Positions 16,826 through 25,844 are shown, numbered from the stretch's first letter. The stretch is 64,000 nt of DNA from Pseudodonghicola sp048268305 (GCF_048268305.1 NZ_JBLWVT010000001.1:434001-498000); one strand, 5' to 3'. The notes: a model not told the origin generated them from the letters alone. Made by a program: numbers and translations.

Positions 16826-17177
16826 GGACGACTCCTTTCAACATGTTCGGGAGGTCTTCTTAGCCACGGTTTGCCCGGGGTGCCAAGAGGGCGCCGCGGC
16901 GGTCGGCGGAAGCCTGATCAGCCCGCGCCGCAGGCAGGGCCTTGCCGCTGGTCCCATGTTTGCGCGAACGGTGGCGAAATGCAGCGCCTGTGTCGATTGA
17001 TTACCGGCGCGGGGTGATTTACACGGGTCGCCGAACCGCAACCGCAACCGCAACGGGTGCGCGCAGGATTATGCGTGGCATTGCTGCGGTCCGCATCATT
17101 TCGCCGCCGCGCGGTCCCGCGCGGGTCCAACGTTCAGAATCTCAGGCCCTCAGCAAGGCAGGAAAGGTACGAGAACC
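16826..17177. other. 352-bp intergenic region between divergent tex and icd
   Basis: I see no gene here. It must hold both promoters. A 6-bp repeat, AACCGC, occurs three times in tandem at 17034-17051. The icd start at 17178 is preceded by AGGAAAGG. No strong hairpin or riboswitch-like structure is evident by eye. Confidence 0.6.
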
Positions 17178-19391
17178 ATGGCAGACACGTCCAACCCCGA
17201 TATTGTGTATACCGTCGTAGACGAAGCGCCGGAACTGGCCAGCGCCTCGCTGCTGCCGATCATCCGCAGCTTCGCCGGCGCTGCCGGCGTCACCTTCGGC
17301 ACCAAGGATATTTCGCTGGCCGGCCGCATCATCGCCACCTTCCCCGAAAATCTGACCGAAGCGCAGCGCCAGTCCGATGACCTGGCCGAGCTGGGTGAGC
17401 TGGTGAAGACCGCCGACGCCAACGTGATCAAGCTGCCGAACATCTCGGCCTCGGTGCCGCAGCTGACCGCCGCGGTGAAGGAACTGCAGGCGCAGGGCTA
17501 TGACATTCCGGATTATCCCGAAGCGCCGCAGACCGATGAGGAAAAGGCGATCCGCGCCCGCTTCGACGCGATCAAGGGCTCGGCCGTGAACCCGGTCCTG
17601 CGCGAGGGCAACTCGGACCGCCGCGCCGCCAAGGCGGTGAAGAACTACGCCCAGAAGAACCCGCACCGGATGGGCAAATGGGCCTCGGACAGCAAGACCC
17701 ATGTGTCGTCGATGCCGGGCAATGATTTCTACGCCAATGAAGTCGCCGCCACGCTGACCGCCGACCAGGCCGGTCCGGCGAAGATCGAATTCGTCGGCAA
17801 GGACGGCAGCACCACGGTTCTGAAGGACGGCTGGAAGCTGATCGAAGGCGAGGTGGTCGATGCCACCTTCCTCAGCGCCAAGGCGCTGGACGACTTCCTG
17901 GCCAAGGAAATCGAGGCCACCAAGAAGGACGGCATCCTGTTCTCGATCCACCTCAAGGCCACGATGATGAAGGTCTCCGACCCGATCATCTTCGGTCATG
18001 CGGTCAAGGCCTGGCTGGCCCCGGTGTTCGAGAAATTCGGCGACGAGATGAAGGCGCTGGGCGTCAACCCGAACTCCGGCATGGGGGACGTGCTGGAACG
18101 GGTCAAGGACAATGCCGACATCATGGCTGCGGTCGAGGCCTGCGTTGCCGACCGTCCGGGCATGTATATGGTGAACTCCGACAAGGGCATCACCAACCTG
18201 CACGTGCCCTCGGATGTGATCATCGACGCCTCGATGCCGGCGCTGATCCGCGCCGGCGGCAAGGGCTGGGGTGCCGACGGCAAGGAAGGCGACACCAACT
18301 GTGTCATCCCTGACAACTGCTATGCCCCCGTCTATGACGAGGCGGTCGAGTTCTTCAAACGGAACGGCGCGCTGAACCCGGCCACTGCCGGCACCGTGCA
18401 GAACGTCGGCCTGATGGCCCAGAAGGCCGAGGAATACGGCTCGCACCCGACCACCTTCGAGGCCGCCGCCGATGGCGCCATCCGCATCGTGTTGGCCAAT
18501 GGCGAGGTTCTGCATTCGCTCGACGTCGAGGCCGGCGACATCTGGCGCGCCTGCACCGCGAAGAAGGCGCCGATCGAGAACTGGATCCAGCTTGCGATCG
18601 ACCGTCAGCGGCTGACCGGCTTCCAGTCGATCTTCTGGCTGGATGAAAACCGCGCGCATGACGCCGAGCTGATCAAATACGTCAAGCCGGCGCTGGAAGC
18701 GGCGGGGGTTGCCGACAAGTTCGTGATCATGGCGCCGCGCGAAGCCACCCGCGCCTCGCTGGAAACCATCACTGCCGGCAAGGACAGCATCGCCATCACC
18801 GGCAATGTGCTGCGCGACTATCTGACCGACCTGTTCCCAATCCTGGAGCTGGGCACCTCGGCCAAGATGCTGTCGATCGTCAAGCTGATGAACGGCGGCG
18901 GCATGTTCGAAACCGGTGCCGGCGGTTCCGCCCCGAAACACGTGCAGCAGTTCCTGGAAGAGGGGCACCTGCGCTGGGATTCGATGGGTGAGTTCTGCGC
19001 GCTGAGCGAGTCGCTGAACTTCCTGGCCGATGCCAAGGGCAACGCCAAGGCCGCCGTTCTGGCGGCCGGGGCCGAGGACGCGACCCAGGGCATCCTGGAC
19101 TTCGACCGCTCGCCCTCGCGCAAGGTGGGTGAGCCGGACAACCGCGACAGCCACTATTGGTTCGCCCGTTACTGGGCGGAATCGCTGGCCGCGCAGGACG
19201 CGGATGCCGAACTGGCCGCGCATTTCGCCCCGATCGCCAAGGCGCTGGCCGAGAAGGAAGCCGACATTCTGGCGGAACTCGCCGCCGCGCAGGGCAAGCC
19301 GGTGGACATGGGCGGCTATTACCACCCCGATTTCACCAAGAAATCGGCGGCGATGCGTCCGAGCGCCACGCTGAACGCCATCATCGGCTGA
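17178..19391 (+). CDS. icd: NADP-dependent isocitrate dehydrogenase, monomeric type
   Basis: This 737-aa protein is the monomeric (IDH-II) enzyme that oxidatively decarboxylates isocitrate to 2-oxoglutarate with NADP in the TCA cycle. Length and sequence follow the family throughout: IVYTVVDEAPELASASLLPI at the N-terminus, the substrate block LREGNSDRRAAKAVKNYAQK near residue 135, SIHLKATMMKVSDPIIFGH near 255, and SPSRKVGEPDNRDSHYWFARYW near 650. It is monocistronic with a strong terminator. This form replaces the dimeric Icd in many Rhodobacteraceae. Confidence 0.97.
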   Translation: MADTSNPDIVYTVVDEAPELASASLLPIIRSFAGAAGVTFGTKDISLAGRIIATFPENLTEAQRQSDDLAELGELVKTADANVIKLPNISASVPQLTAAVKELQAQGYDIPDYPEAPQTDEEKAIRARFDAIKGSAVNPVLREGNSDRRAAKAVKNYAQKNPHRMGKWASDSKTHVSSMPGNDFYANEVAATLTADQAGPAKIEFVGKDGSTTVLKDGWKLIEGEVVDATFLSAKALDDFLAKEIEATKKDGILFSIHLKATMMKVSDPIIFGHAVKAWLAPVFEKFGDEMKALGVNPNSGMGDVLERVKDNADIMAAVEACVADRPGMYMVNSDKGITNLHVPSDVIIDASMPALIRAGGKGWGADGKEGDTNCVIPDNCYAPVYDEAVEFFKRNGALNPATAGTVQNVGLMAQKAEEYGSHPTTFEAAADGAIRIVLANGEVLHSLDVEAGDIWRACTAKKAPIENWIQLAIDRQRLTGFQSIFWLDENRAHDAELIKYVKPALEAAGVADKFVIMAPREATRASLETITAGKDSIAITGNVLRDYLTDLFPILELGTSAKMLSIVKLMNGGGMFETGAGGSAPKHVQQFLEEGHLRWDSMGEFCALSESLNFLADAKGNAKAAVLAAGAEDATQGILDFDRSPSRKVGEPDNRDSHYWFARYWAESLAAQDADAELAAHFAPIAKALAEKEADILAELAAAQGKPVDMGGYYHPDFTKKSAAMRPSATLNAIIG

Positions 19392-19416
19392 GCCACGGCC
19401 TCAGAGTTGTGACGAG

Positions 19417-19452
19417 AAACGCCCGGAGGCTTCCTCCGGGCGTTTTCTTTGT
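19417..19452 (+). terminator. Rho-independent terminator of icd
   Basis: A perfect 13-bp stem, AAACGCCCGGAGG (19417-19429) and CCTCCGGGCGTTT (19433-19445), has a three-base loop and is followed by TCTTTGTT. It starts 26 bp after the icd stop. Confidence 0.9.
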
Positions 19453-19470
19453 TCTCACGTGGGGTGGCAG

Positions 19471-20172
19471 CTAATCCGCCATGGCGGCGATCGACTGATG
19501 GCGGCGGAAGGTCTCAAAAAGCACCCTGTGCGCATGTCTCAGCGCGGAATGGTCGCTGGCCTTCTCCGAGCCATGGGCGGTATAGATCTGGCGTCGCAGC
19601 GCATATCCGCGCAGGAAGTCCGACATGGAATGAACGGTGGCGACCAGTTCGTCGATATCAAGGTCCACATCGGTGAAAACCTCGGACATGAGCTGCTCCA
19701 GGGTGGCAAGCTGCCGGCCGCGGTAATCCATGACAAGCTGCATCAGCTCGGGATCGTTGCGGGCGCTAAGCGCCACCTCGGTCAGGGCGAGATAACGGTC
19801 GTTCCCATAGATCGACCAGAAATGGTCGACGACATGCGCAACACGCTCCTCCAGCGTTGTCGCATGGGGAACCTGGTTCGATCCGATGCTTTCGGCAAAA
19901 GGTCGGAATAGCGACTTAATGACCTCGGCAATCAGCCCGGTTTTCGATCCGAAATGATGCTGTATCGCGCCGGTCGTCACCCGTGCTCTGCGACAGATCT
20001 CCTGCACCGTCGTGCCGCGCATTCCCCGCTCCTTCAGCAGCTCCACCGTTGCATTTATCAGGGCGGCTTGTGTCTGTTCCGTTCGTTCAGATTGGCTTCG
20101 GCGTTTCCTGGTCAAAGTGCGTCCCCATGCGTGTAAAACACCATTTATTGTTATAATGGGGGTCAGTCGCAT
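19471..20172 (-). CDS. TetR-family transcriptional regulator
   Basis: This protein has up to 233 aa, with a TetR DNA-binding domain (ERGMRGTTVQEICRRARVTTGAIQHHFGSKTGLI) and an all-helical ligand domain. The start is uncertain. The ATG at 20172 adds about 19 residues of unusual sequence; a TTG at 20115 (TRKRRSQSERTEQTQ...) gives a typical TetR N-terminus. The dyad GTGT-AAA-ACAC at 20131-20141 would then lie just upstream of the gene, suiting an autoregulatory operator. No adjacent target gene is apparent: icd lies convergent and the upstream side is gene-free. Confidence 0.85.
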   Translation of the reverse strand: MRLTPIITINGVLHAWGRTLTRKRRSQSERTEQTQAALINATVELLKERGMRGTTVQEICRRARVTTGAIQHHFGSKTGLIAEVIKSLFRPFAESIGSNQVPHATTLEERVAHVVDHFWSIYGNDRYLALTEVALSARNDPELMQLVMDYRGRQLATLEQLMSEVFTDVDLDIDELVATVHSMSDFLRGYALRRQIYTAHGSEKASDHSALRHAHRVLFETFRRHQSIAAMAD

Positions 20173-20766
20173 CCGATCCCGCCCAGCCGGTGATTGCCTG
20201 GATGAGAGGAGAGGGAGGCCTGACCCAGTCGCTAAAGTCCGCAGAAGGGCGAGGCTTGTGACCTGTGACCCTAGTTAGGGGGCGTCAGCGGCTCTATGGG
20301 CGCATTAACGTTTAATTGATGCAAGTATAATCGCCAGGAGAATTTGAAAAATTTTGGCCGATTTCTATTCGACGTGATTTGTTTTCGGAGTTCGGAAAGA
20401 GACAGGCTGGTCCGTTGCCGCTTTCTATAATTTCTGTTGCAACAAATTACTCATAACTTTGTCGTTTATTGCGTCCCTTCGCGCAGGGGCGGGGCGCCGT
20501 CAGCATGGCGCATCGGTCTGCGAGTGTGCTGAGAAGGTTGATGAAATCGCTGCCGATTGGGCCGTGGCGGGGCGCCGGGCCTGCGGCGCGGCAAACTTTT
20601 TGGGGGCGAAAGTTTCTGCCCGGCACCGTTCGCGGCACTGTCCTGAATAGACAGCATCGTTTCGCCGGGGATGGCGCGTCATTTTAATGGGATGAACGAG
20701 CAACTTTCCCTTGCGGGAAAAAAGCGGCCCTTGGCGGGGCCGCTTCTTGGTGAACAGCGGGGGCGT
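20173..20766. other. 594-bp AT-richer region without a convincing gene
   Basis: The part from 20280 to 20470 is clearly richer in A and T than its surroundings. It contains TATAAT at 20326-20331 followed by AGGAG (20336-20340), a 28-codon frame from TTG at 20344 to TAA at 20430, and a perfect palindrome TGTTGCAACA (20435-20444). Short frames at 20450-20700 exist on both strands, but none has a ribosome site or recognisable sequence. The right end holds the terminator of the aldolase operon. Confidence 0.55.
20716..20746 (-). terminator. Terminator of the gntR-aldolase unit
   Basis: On the minus strand AAGCGGCC (20745-20738) pairs with GGCCGCTT (20729-20722), and a run of T residues follows (A run at 20718-20723 on the plus strand). 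It lies just past the stop of the HpcH/HpaI gene at 20767. Confidence 0.85.
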
Positions 20767-21549
20767 TCAGGCGGCCGGCTGGTCCGCGGTGGGCGCTTCG
20801 GCCGGCTGCGGCGCCGCGGCGGCGAAGCCCTGGGCGACAAGGCTGATGTCGTTGGCGCTGACCGTCAGGGCAAAGCCCTCGGCCTGACGTCTGCGGGCGT
20901 CTTCGGTGCCGCCGGTGAACAATCCGCAGGGCAGGGCGGCGGCGCGGCAGACCTTGAGGATATGCTGGATCGCCGCTTCATAGGCGGGGCTGGGAACCGG
21001 GAACTCGCCCATCGACAGGGCCAGATCGCCGGTGCCGATGAAGATGAAGTCCAAGCCGGGGGTGGCCGCGATCGCTTCGACATTGGCGAGGCCGGCGGCG
21101 GTCTCGATCATCACGCCGACCACGGTCTGATCGCGGGCGTCGGCATAGTATTTCGCGAAATCGGCCTTCAGGGGTCGGATGCCACCGCCCGAGCGGCGCC
21201 CCTCGGGCGGGTAGCGCGAGGCGTCGACAAAGGCCTGCGCCTGGTCCGCGGTCTCGACCAGCGGGCCGAGGACGCCGACGGCGCCGCCATCGAGTGCGGC
21301 CGAGATCGCGGTTTCGCTCAGATCGGCGGTGCGCACCAGCGCGGGGGCGCGGCCGTCAAGAACGCCTAGGGTTTGCTCCAGGCTCTGGCGCGACCAGAGC
21401 CCATGCTGGGCGTCGATCACCACCGCCTGAGGGCGCGCCTCCAGGCTGATTTCGACCATCGCCGGAGAGCCGATGGCGAACCAGAAAAGTTCGGCGGCTC
21501 CACCGGCGCGGAGATGGCTCCGCAACCCGGGTGCTGTGATGTCAGTCAT
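20767..21549 (-). CDS. HpcH/HpaI-family aldolase
   Basis: This 260-aa class II (metal-dependent) aldolase of the HpcH/HpaI family cleaves or forms 4-hydroxy-2-oxoacids, releasing pyruvate-type products. The expected residues are visible: His49 in DAQHGLW, Arg73 in LVRTAD, metal ligands Glu149 in MIET and Asp175 in GTGDLAL. The C-terminal tail is rich in Ala and Pro and lacks homology. Its start overlaps the end of the GntR gene by 8 bp, so the two are co-transcribed. The substrate is unknown; the cluster context suggests a step after monooxygenation. Confidence 0.88.
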   Translation of the reverse strand: MTDITAPGLRSHLRAGGAAELFWFAIGSPAMVEISLEARPQAVVIDAQHGLWSRQSLEQTLGVLDGRAPALVRTADLSETAISAALDGGAVGVLGPLVETADQAQAFVDASRYPPEGRRSGGGIRPLKADFAKYYADARDQTVVGVMIETAAGLANVEAIAATPGLDFIFIGTGDLALSMGEFPVPSPAYEAAIQHILKVCRAAALPCGLFTGGTEDARRRQAEGFALTVSANDISLVAQGFAAAAPQPAEAPTADQPAA

Positions 21550-22264
21550 TCTTGTCTCCCGCTTCTGGGGTCTGTTCTTCGGCCAGGCGGCGCATCAGGA
21601 AGAAACTGCGCTCGGCCTCGATGGTGAAAGCAAGCATGCGGTCCATGGCGGCGCTGGCGTCGCGGCGCTCGAAGGCGTCAAGGATGGATATCAGCCCGTT
21701 GACGACGATCTTCTGGATGTCGGGATCAATCAGCGTGTCGCGGCGGACGACATGGGCCTGATCGGTGAAGCGCATGATGGTCGCGGCCAGACGCCGGTTG
21801 CGCAACGCGCCGATCCAGGTTTCGCGAAAGTCGATATTGGCCTCGCTCATCTCGGCGAAGGAGCCGGCCGCCATGGCGCGCTTGGAGCGTTCGACCGCCG
21901 CGTGCAGCCGCGCCAGCCCCTCGTCGGTGAGATCACGGGTGGCGTTGGCGGCAGCGCGGGGCTCCAGCAGTTTGCGTACCTCGAAGATATCGGCAACATC
22001 CTCGTCGGTGAGGTCGGGCAGGGCGAATCCCCGCGTGGTGCTGATCAGATGGCCTTCGATGGTCAATTGCAGCAGGGCCTCGCGAACGGGCATGCGCGAA
22101 ACGCCTGCCGCCTTGGCGATCTCGACATCGACCAGCCGGTCCTCGGTCTGGAATTCGCCACGGCGCAGCCTTTCGCGCAGATCCTGATAGATCTGGCGCC
22201 GCAGACTCTGACCCTTCGGGGCATTGTCCAACGGGCGTATCATGTCGAACTCGGGGGTATCCAT
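21542..22264 (-). CDS. GntR-family regulator, FadR/FCD subfamily
   Basis: This 240-aa protein has the GntR winged helix at residues 18-85 (LRRQIYQDLRERLRRGEF, AKAAGVSRMPVREALLQL) and an all-alpha FCD ligand domain (about 95-225) with conserved polar residues in VRKLLEPRAA and NIDFRETWIG. FCD regulators usually sense carboxylates and bind GT-AC dyads. It is divergent from the ABC transporter operon. A GTATAC-centred site lies 18 bp before its own start and another before the divergent operon. Confidence 0.9.
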   Translation of the reverse strand: MDTPEFDMIRPLDNAPKGQSLRRQIYQDLRERLRRGEFQTEDRLVDVEIAKAAGVSRMPVREALLQLTIEGHLISTTRGFALPDLTDEDVADIFEVRKLLEPRAAANATRDLTDEGLARLHAAVERSKRAMAAGSFAEMSEANIDFRETWIGALRNRRLAATIMRFTDQAHVVRRDTLIDPDIQKIVVNGLISILDAFERRDASAAMDRMLAFTIEAERSFFLMRRLAEEQTPEAGDKND

Positions 22265-22281
22265 GCCGCCTCTTGCAGAAA

Positions 22282-22293
22282 ACAGTATACTAT
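22282..22293. promoter_or_regulatory. GTATAC operator, site 1
   Basis: ACAGTATACTAT is centred on GTATAC (22285-22290), with an 8-bp perfect core AGTATACT. It lies 18 bp upstream of the FCD regulator start. Its reverse complement is identical over 12 bases to site 3 at 34988-34999. Confidence 0.65.
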
Positions 22294-22452
22294 AATGTGT
22301 CTTGTCCCTGGCCGGTCAAGCGCGGGAGCCGCGTGCCATCTGACCTTTAGGTCGGAGAAGCTTAAGAATACAGCAAAAAATTGCGTGCATAAGAAATATC
22401 CTGGAGATTTCTTTTGGCTTGACTTGATTTCAGGCGTCGCTAGCGTCACTGA

Positions 22453-22464
22453 TTAGTATACAGT
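22453..22464. promoter_or_regulatory. GTATAC operator, site 2
   Basis: TTAGTATACAGT shares 10 of 12 bases with sites 1 (reverse complement) and 3. It is 22 bp upstream of the ATG of the 223-aa gene that starts the ABC transporter operon, a position where a bound repressor would block transcription. Confidence 0.65.
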
Positions 22465-22486
22465 TTACCGCTATAAGGACTTCGCC

Positions 22487-23158
22487 ATGTTCGTTCTCGA
22501 GCTGAGTGTTTCCGGCGCCCCGGATGCCGTGGCGGCATGGGAGGCGCAGCAGGGGGCGAGTCTGGCTGCGCTGCCGGGGGTCGCTCTGGCCGAGGGCCTT
22601 TATCCCTATGAGAATCTCGGGACCGCCGCGGCCTATCACGATGCCGAGCCGGCGGCGCCGGTCGTGATGATCGTGCTGGGATTCGCGATCGAGGCCGATC
22701 TTGTCGCCGCGCTGGACGCGCCGGCCCTGCGCGCTGCGATCGACGCGCTTCCCTTTGGGGCGCATCTCGAGGCGGCGGCGTTCCGCCGTCATCGCCAAGG
22801 CCTGCCCGATGACGATCTGCGCCAGGGGGGCGGGACAAGCTATGTGGTGCGTTACAGGCTGCCCTGCGCCGAGGCCGAGGCCTTCGTTGCAGAATATCTG
22901 GCGGGGCATCTGCCGATCCAGTCCGATTTTCCCGGCATTCGCCGCATCCTTGGATTCGAGCCGATCGCGGCGGCACCGGAGGGGAGCCTGCCGGCCGGCT
23001 ATCTGGTCGGCAACGAGGTGACCTTCGACGATCTTGAAAGCTTCGTGGCCGCCATGGCGTCCGACGTCTTGCCGCGGCTCAAGGCGCATTCGCAGGAGCT
23101 GCCGCCGCGCCAGGGCATTTGTACCCATCATCTGATGCAGAGACGACCGCTCGCATAA
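22487..23158 (+). CDS. Hypothetical 223-aa protein heading the ABC transporter operon
   Basis: I do not recognise this protein. It is soluble, with no signal peptide or membrane segment. It seems to hold two similar halves of about 105 residues. Each starts with a beta-strand pattern (FVLELSVSG; TSYVVRYRLP) and has a helix followed by a strand, reminiscent of EthD/dimeric alpha-beta barrel proteins. The second half has HLPIQSDFPGIRRILGFEP, close in style to the hxxxFPGV pattern of that fold. It is first in the operon, 22 bp behind a candidate GTATAC operator, so it is likely part of the pathway. It may be an enzyme or a ligand-binding protein. Confidence 0.7.
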   Translation: MFVLELSVSGAPDAVAAWEAQQGASLAALPGVALAEGLYPYENLGTAAAYHDAEPAAPVVMIVLGFAIEADLVAALDAPALRAAIDALPFGAHLEAAAFRRHRQGLPDDDLRQGGGTSYVVRYRLPCAEAEAFVAEYLAGHLPIQSDFPGIRRILGFEPIAAAPEGSLPAGYLVGNEVTFDDLESFVAAMASDVLPRLKAHSQELPPRQGICTHHLMQRRPLA

Positions 23159-23219
23159 TTGCGGCGCCGTGACGCCGGGGCGGAAGCGCCGGCGATCATA
23201 CCGACAGGGAGAAAGAAAA

Positions 23220-24746
23220 ATGACACTCAACAGACGTGATATTCTTCAGATATTGGGCATCGGCGCGGCCGGGGCCCTGTTGCCGGGGCGTGCCGTCCTG
23301 GCCGGCGCCTCGGACGCTTCGGTGACCATCGCCTGGCCCTCGGACGTGCCGTCCTGGGATCCGAACAAGCGGTTCGCGCCGGATGCGCAATCGCTGTTCA
23401 AGCTGGTCTATGATCAGCCGATCCTGCAGGATCCGGATCTGACGCTGATCCCCAGCCTGATGACCGAATGGGAGCTGGCGCCCGACGCCCTGTCGATGCG
23501 CTTTACCCTGCGCGACGATGTGAAGTTCCAGAACGGCGCGCCGATGACCGCCGAAGACGTGCGTTTCACCTTCTTCGAGCGGGTGCAGTCCGGCGAGAAG
23601 CTGGATATCGGCAACAGCTGGAAGCACATCGCCGATATCGAGGTGACCTCGCCGACCTCCGGCGTCTTCAAGTTCAGCCGCCCGGCGCCCACCGCGCCGC
23701 AATGGCTGGCCTTCATGGGCGGTTTCATCGTGCCCAAGGCCTATATGACCGAGGTCGGCGCCGAGGGTTTCCTCAACGCCCCGATCGGCACTGGCCCCTA
23801 CAAGCTGGTCGAATACCAGATGAATTCCCGCATGGTCTTCGAGGCGAACGAGGACTATTGGGGGGGCGCGCCTGAGATCAAGAAGATCACTGTCGATGTC
23901 ATCAAGGACGCCTCGGCCCGGGTCGCGGCGGTGCAGTCGGGCCAGGCCGATCTGACCATCAACATCCCCGTGCGCGAGACTGAGCGGCTCGACAAGCTGG
24001 ATGGCATCACCGGCGAGATCAACCCGATCACCCGGGTGATTCTGCTGCAGATGCGCAACGACGGCGAATTCGCCGACGAGAACGTGCGTCTGGCCGCCCA
24101 TCACGCGATCAACAAGGCGGCGCTGTCCAAGGCCTTCTATGGCGGCGCGGCGGTGCCCCTGTCGGTGGTGGCGCCTCCGGGCACCCCGGGCTTTGTCGAG
24201 GGCTTCGATTTCGCCTTCGATCCGGACAAGGCGAAGGAGTTGCTGGCGGCCTCGGGCTATTCCGAAGCGAACCCAGCCAAGTTCAAGATGGCCACCACCA
24301 ACGGCCATTTCCCGTCGGATTTCGATATCGCCCGCGCGTTGCTGCAGATGTGGAAGAAGGTCGGCATCGAGGTCGAGCTGGAGGTGATCGAATACGCCAA
24401 GTATTTCGAACTGAACCGCGGCCACAAGCTGCCCGCCGCCACGCTCTATTCCTGGGACAACGCCACCGGCGACCCCGAGATCTTCACCGGCTATCTCTTG
24501 AACCCGAACATGCCGTTCTCCTCGTGGAAGGGGGAAGCGCCGGGTGATCAGATCCCGGGGTTGTTCCAGGAACCCGACTATGCCAAGCGCATTGCCGGCT
24601 ATCAGAAGCTGAACAGGGAAGCGACCGAGATGGGCGCCACCATTCCGCTGCTGCAAAGCGTGCAGACCTTGGCCCGGAAATCCGACCTGAGCTATCGCAA
24701 ATACAAGAACGGCTGGGTTCTGGGCAACACGATGTCCTGGGGCTGA
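23220..24746 (+). CDS. ABC transporter substrate-binding protein, SBP_bac_5 (peptide/nickel) family
   Basis: This 508-aa periplasmic protein has a twin-arginine-like signal (NRRDILQILGIGAAGALLPG), suggesting Tat export, and then the cluster C extended-ligand binding domain (VTIAWPSDVPSWDPNKRF; FTLRDDVKFQNGAPMTAEDVRF). The ATG at 23220 is nine bases after GGGAG. Related proteins bind peptides, opines, glycosides or other bulky polar ligands. The permeases and ATPase follow, after a hairpin at 24768-24795 that may raise its level relative to the membrane parts. Confidence 0.92.
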   Translation: MTLNRRDILQILGIGAAGALLPGRAVLAGASDASVTIAWPSDVPSWDPNKRFAPDAQSLFKLVYDQPILQDPDLTLIPSLMTEWELAPDALSMRFTLRDDVKFQNGAPMTAEDVRFTFFERVQSGEKLDIGNSWKHIADIEVTSPTSGVFKFSRPAPTAPQWLAFMGGFIVPKAYMTEVGAEGFLNAPIGTGPYKLVEYQMNSRMVFEANEDYWGGAPEIKKITVDVIKDASARVAAVQSGQADLTINIPVRETERLDKLDGITGEINPITRVILLQMRNDGEFADENVRLAAHHAINKAALSKAFYGGAAVPLSVVAPPGTPGFVEGFDFAFDPDKAKELLAASGYSEANPAKFKMATTNGHFPSDFDIARALLQMWKKVGIEVELEVIEYAKYFELNRGHKLPAATLYSWDNATGDPEIFTGYLLNPNMPFSSWKGEAPGDQIPGLFQEPDYAKRIAGYQKLNREATEMGATIPLLQSVQTLARKSDLSYRKYKNGWVLGNTMSWG

Positions 24747-24767
24747 TCCGCCGCTGCCCGCGCCATC

Positions 24768-24795
24768 GGTCCGATCCTTCGGGGTCGGACCTTTT
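24768..24795 (+). terminator. Attenuating hairpin after the binding-protein gene
   Basis: A stem of about ten pairs (GGTCCGA at 24768-24774 with TCGGACC at 24785-24791, extended inward) closes on a TTCG tetraloop at 24778-24781 and is followed by TTTTC. It separates the binding-protein gene from its permeases, so it is probably a partial terminator or RNA stabiliser. Confidence 0.65.
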
Positions 24796-24821
24796 CGACT
24801 TCCCCCCACCGGAGACCGTCC

Positions 24822-25841
24822 ATGTCCGGACCCGTCATGAAGCTGCTGATGCGGCGGCTTCTAACCCTGATCCCGACGCTGATCCTGGTGTCGCTGCTGC
24901 TGTTCTGCATCCTGCGCCTGCTGCCGGTCGACCCGGCCGCCATGTCGCTGCCGCCCAACGCCACCAATGCCGAGATCGAGGCGATGCGCCTGGAAATGGG
25001 GCTCGATAAGCCGCTGATCCAGCAATATGGCATCTGGTTCGCCGATATGCTGCACGGCGATTTTGGCCGGTCGATCCATTACCGCACCCCGGTGTCGCGG
25101 CTGGTGCTCGATACCCTGCCGGCGACGATCGAGCTGGCGCTGATGGCGATGGTCTTCGGCACGCTCTTCGGCGTGCTGGGTGGGCTCTGGCTGTTCCATT
25201 CGCGGGGCGGCGTGGTTGAAGGGGCGCTCGATCTCGGCACGGTGGCGCTGTTGTCGATCCCGGAATTCCTCTGGGGGCTGTTCTTCATGCTGCTGTTCGG
25301 CGTGTCGCTCGATCTGCTGCCCTTCATTGGCCGGTTGGGGTCGGATGTGCCCCGGCCCGAGACGATCACCGGCTTTCTGCTGATCGACAGCCTGCTGTCG
25401 GGCAGCCTCCCGACCTTTCTGGACGCGCTCAAGCACATGATCCTGCCTTCGGTGGCGCTGGGTCTGTCGGCGGCACCGCCGATCATGCGGATCCTGCGAT
25501 CCTCGCTGATGGAGGCCTATCAGGAGGATTACATCCACCAGGCCCGCCAGCGCGGCATCTCGGAAGGGCGTATCCTGGTGTTTCACGCGCTGAAGAACGC
25601 CTTTCTGCCGACGCTCAGCCTGATGGGGGTGCAGTTCGGCTTTCTGTTCGGCGGCACGCTTCTGGTCGAGATCATCTATTCCTATCCGGGCATGGGCAAC
25701 CTGATGGTCGATGCCATCCGCAACGCCGATCTGCCGATCATCCAGACCGTCGGGCTGACCTATTGCGTGATGGTGCTGCTGATCAGCATGGCGGTCGATG
25801 TGCTCTATCTCGTTCTCAACCCCAAACTGCGGGAGGCCTGA
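24822..25841 (+). CDS. ABC transporter permease, DppB/OppB type
   Basis: This 339-aa inner-membrane permease has the family N-terminus (LLTLIPTLILVSLLLFCILRLLPVDPA), six membrane segments and the EAA loop near residue 240 (ARQRGISEGRILVFHALKNAFLPTL), which contacts the ATPase. GGAG lies a few bases before the ATG. It pairs with the DppC-type permease that starts 3 bp after its stop. Confidence 0.92.
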   Translation: MSGPVMKLLMRRLLTLIPTLILVSLLLFCILRLLPVDPAAMSLPPNATNAEIEAMRLEMGLDKPLIQQYGIWFADMLHGDFGRSIHYRTPVSRLVLDTLPATIELALMAMVFGTLFGVLGGLWLFHSRGGVVEGALDLGTVALLSIPEFLWGLFFMLLFGVSLDLLPFIGRLGSDVPRPETITGFLLIDSLLSGSLPTFLDALKHMILPSVALGLSAAPPIMRILRSSLMEAYQEDYIHQARQRGISEGRILVFHALKNAFLPTLSLMGVQFGFLFGGTLLVEIIYSYPGMGNLMVDAIRNADLPIIQTVGLTYCVMVLLISMAVDVLYLVLNPKLREA

Positions 25842-25844
25842 GCC

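Noticed and set aside
17034..17051. Three tandem AACCGC copies considered as a CRISPR-like or regulatory repeat
   Set aside because: Too short, no spacers, only three units; at most a minor sequence repeat in a promoter region.
20450..20700. Short frames of 63-72 codons on both strands in the gene-poor region
   Set aside because: They overlap one another, lack ribosome sites and show no recognisable sequence.
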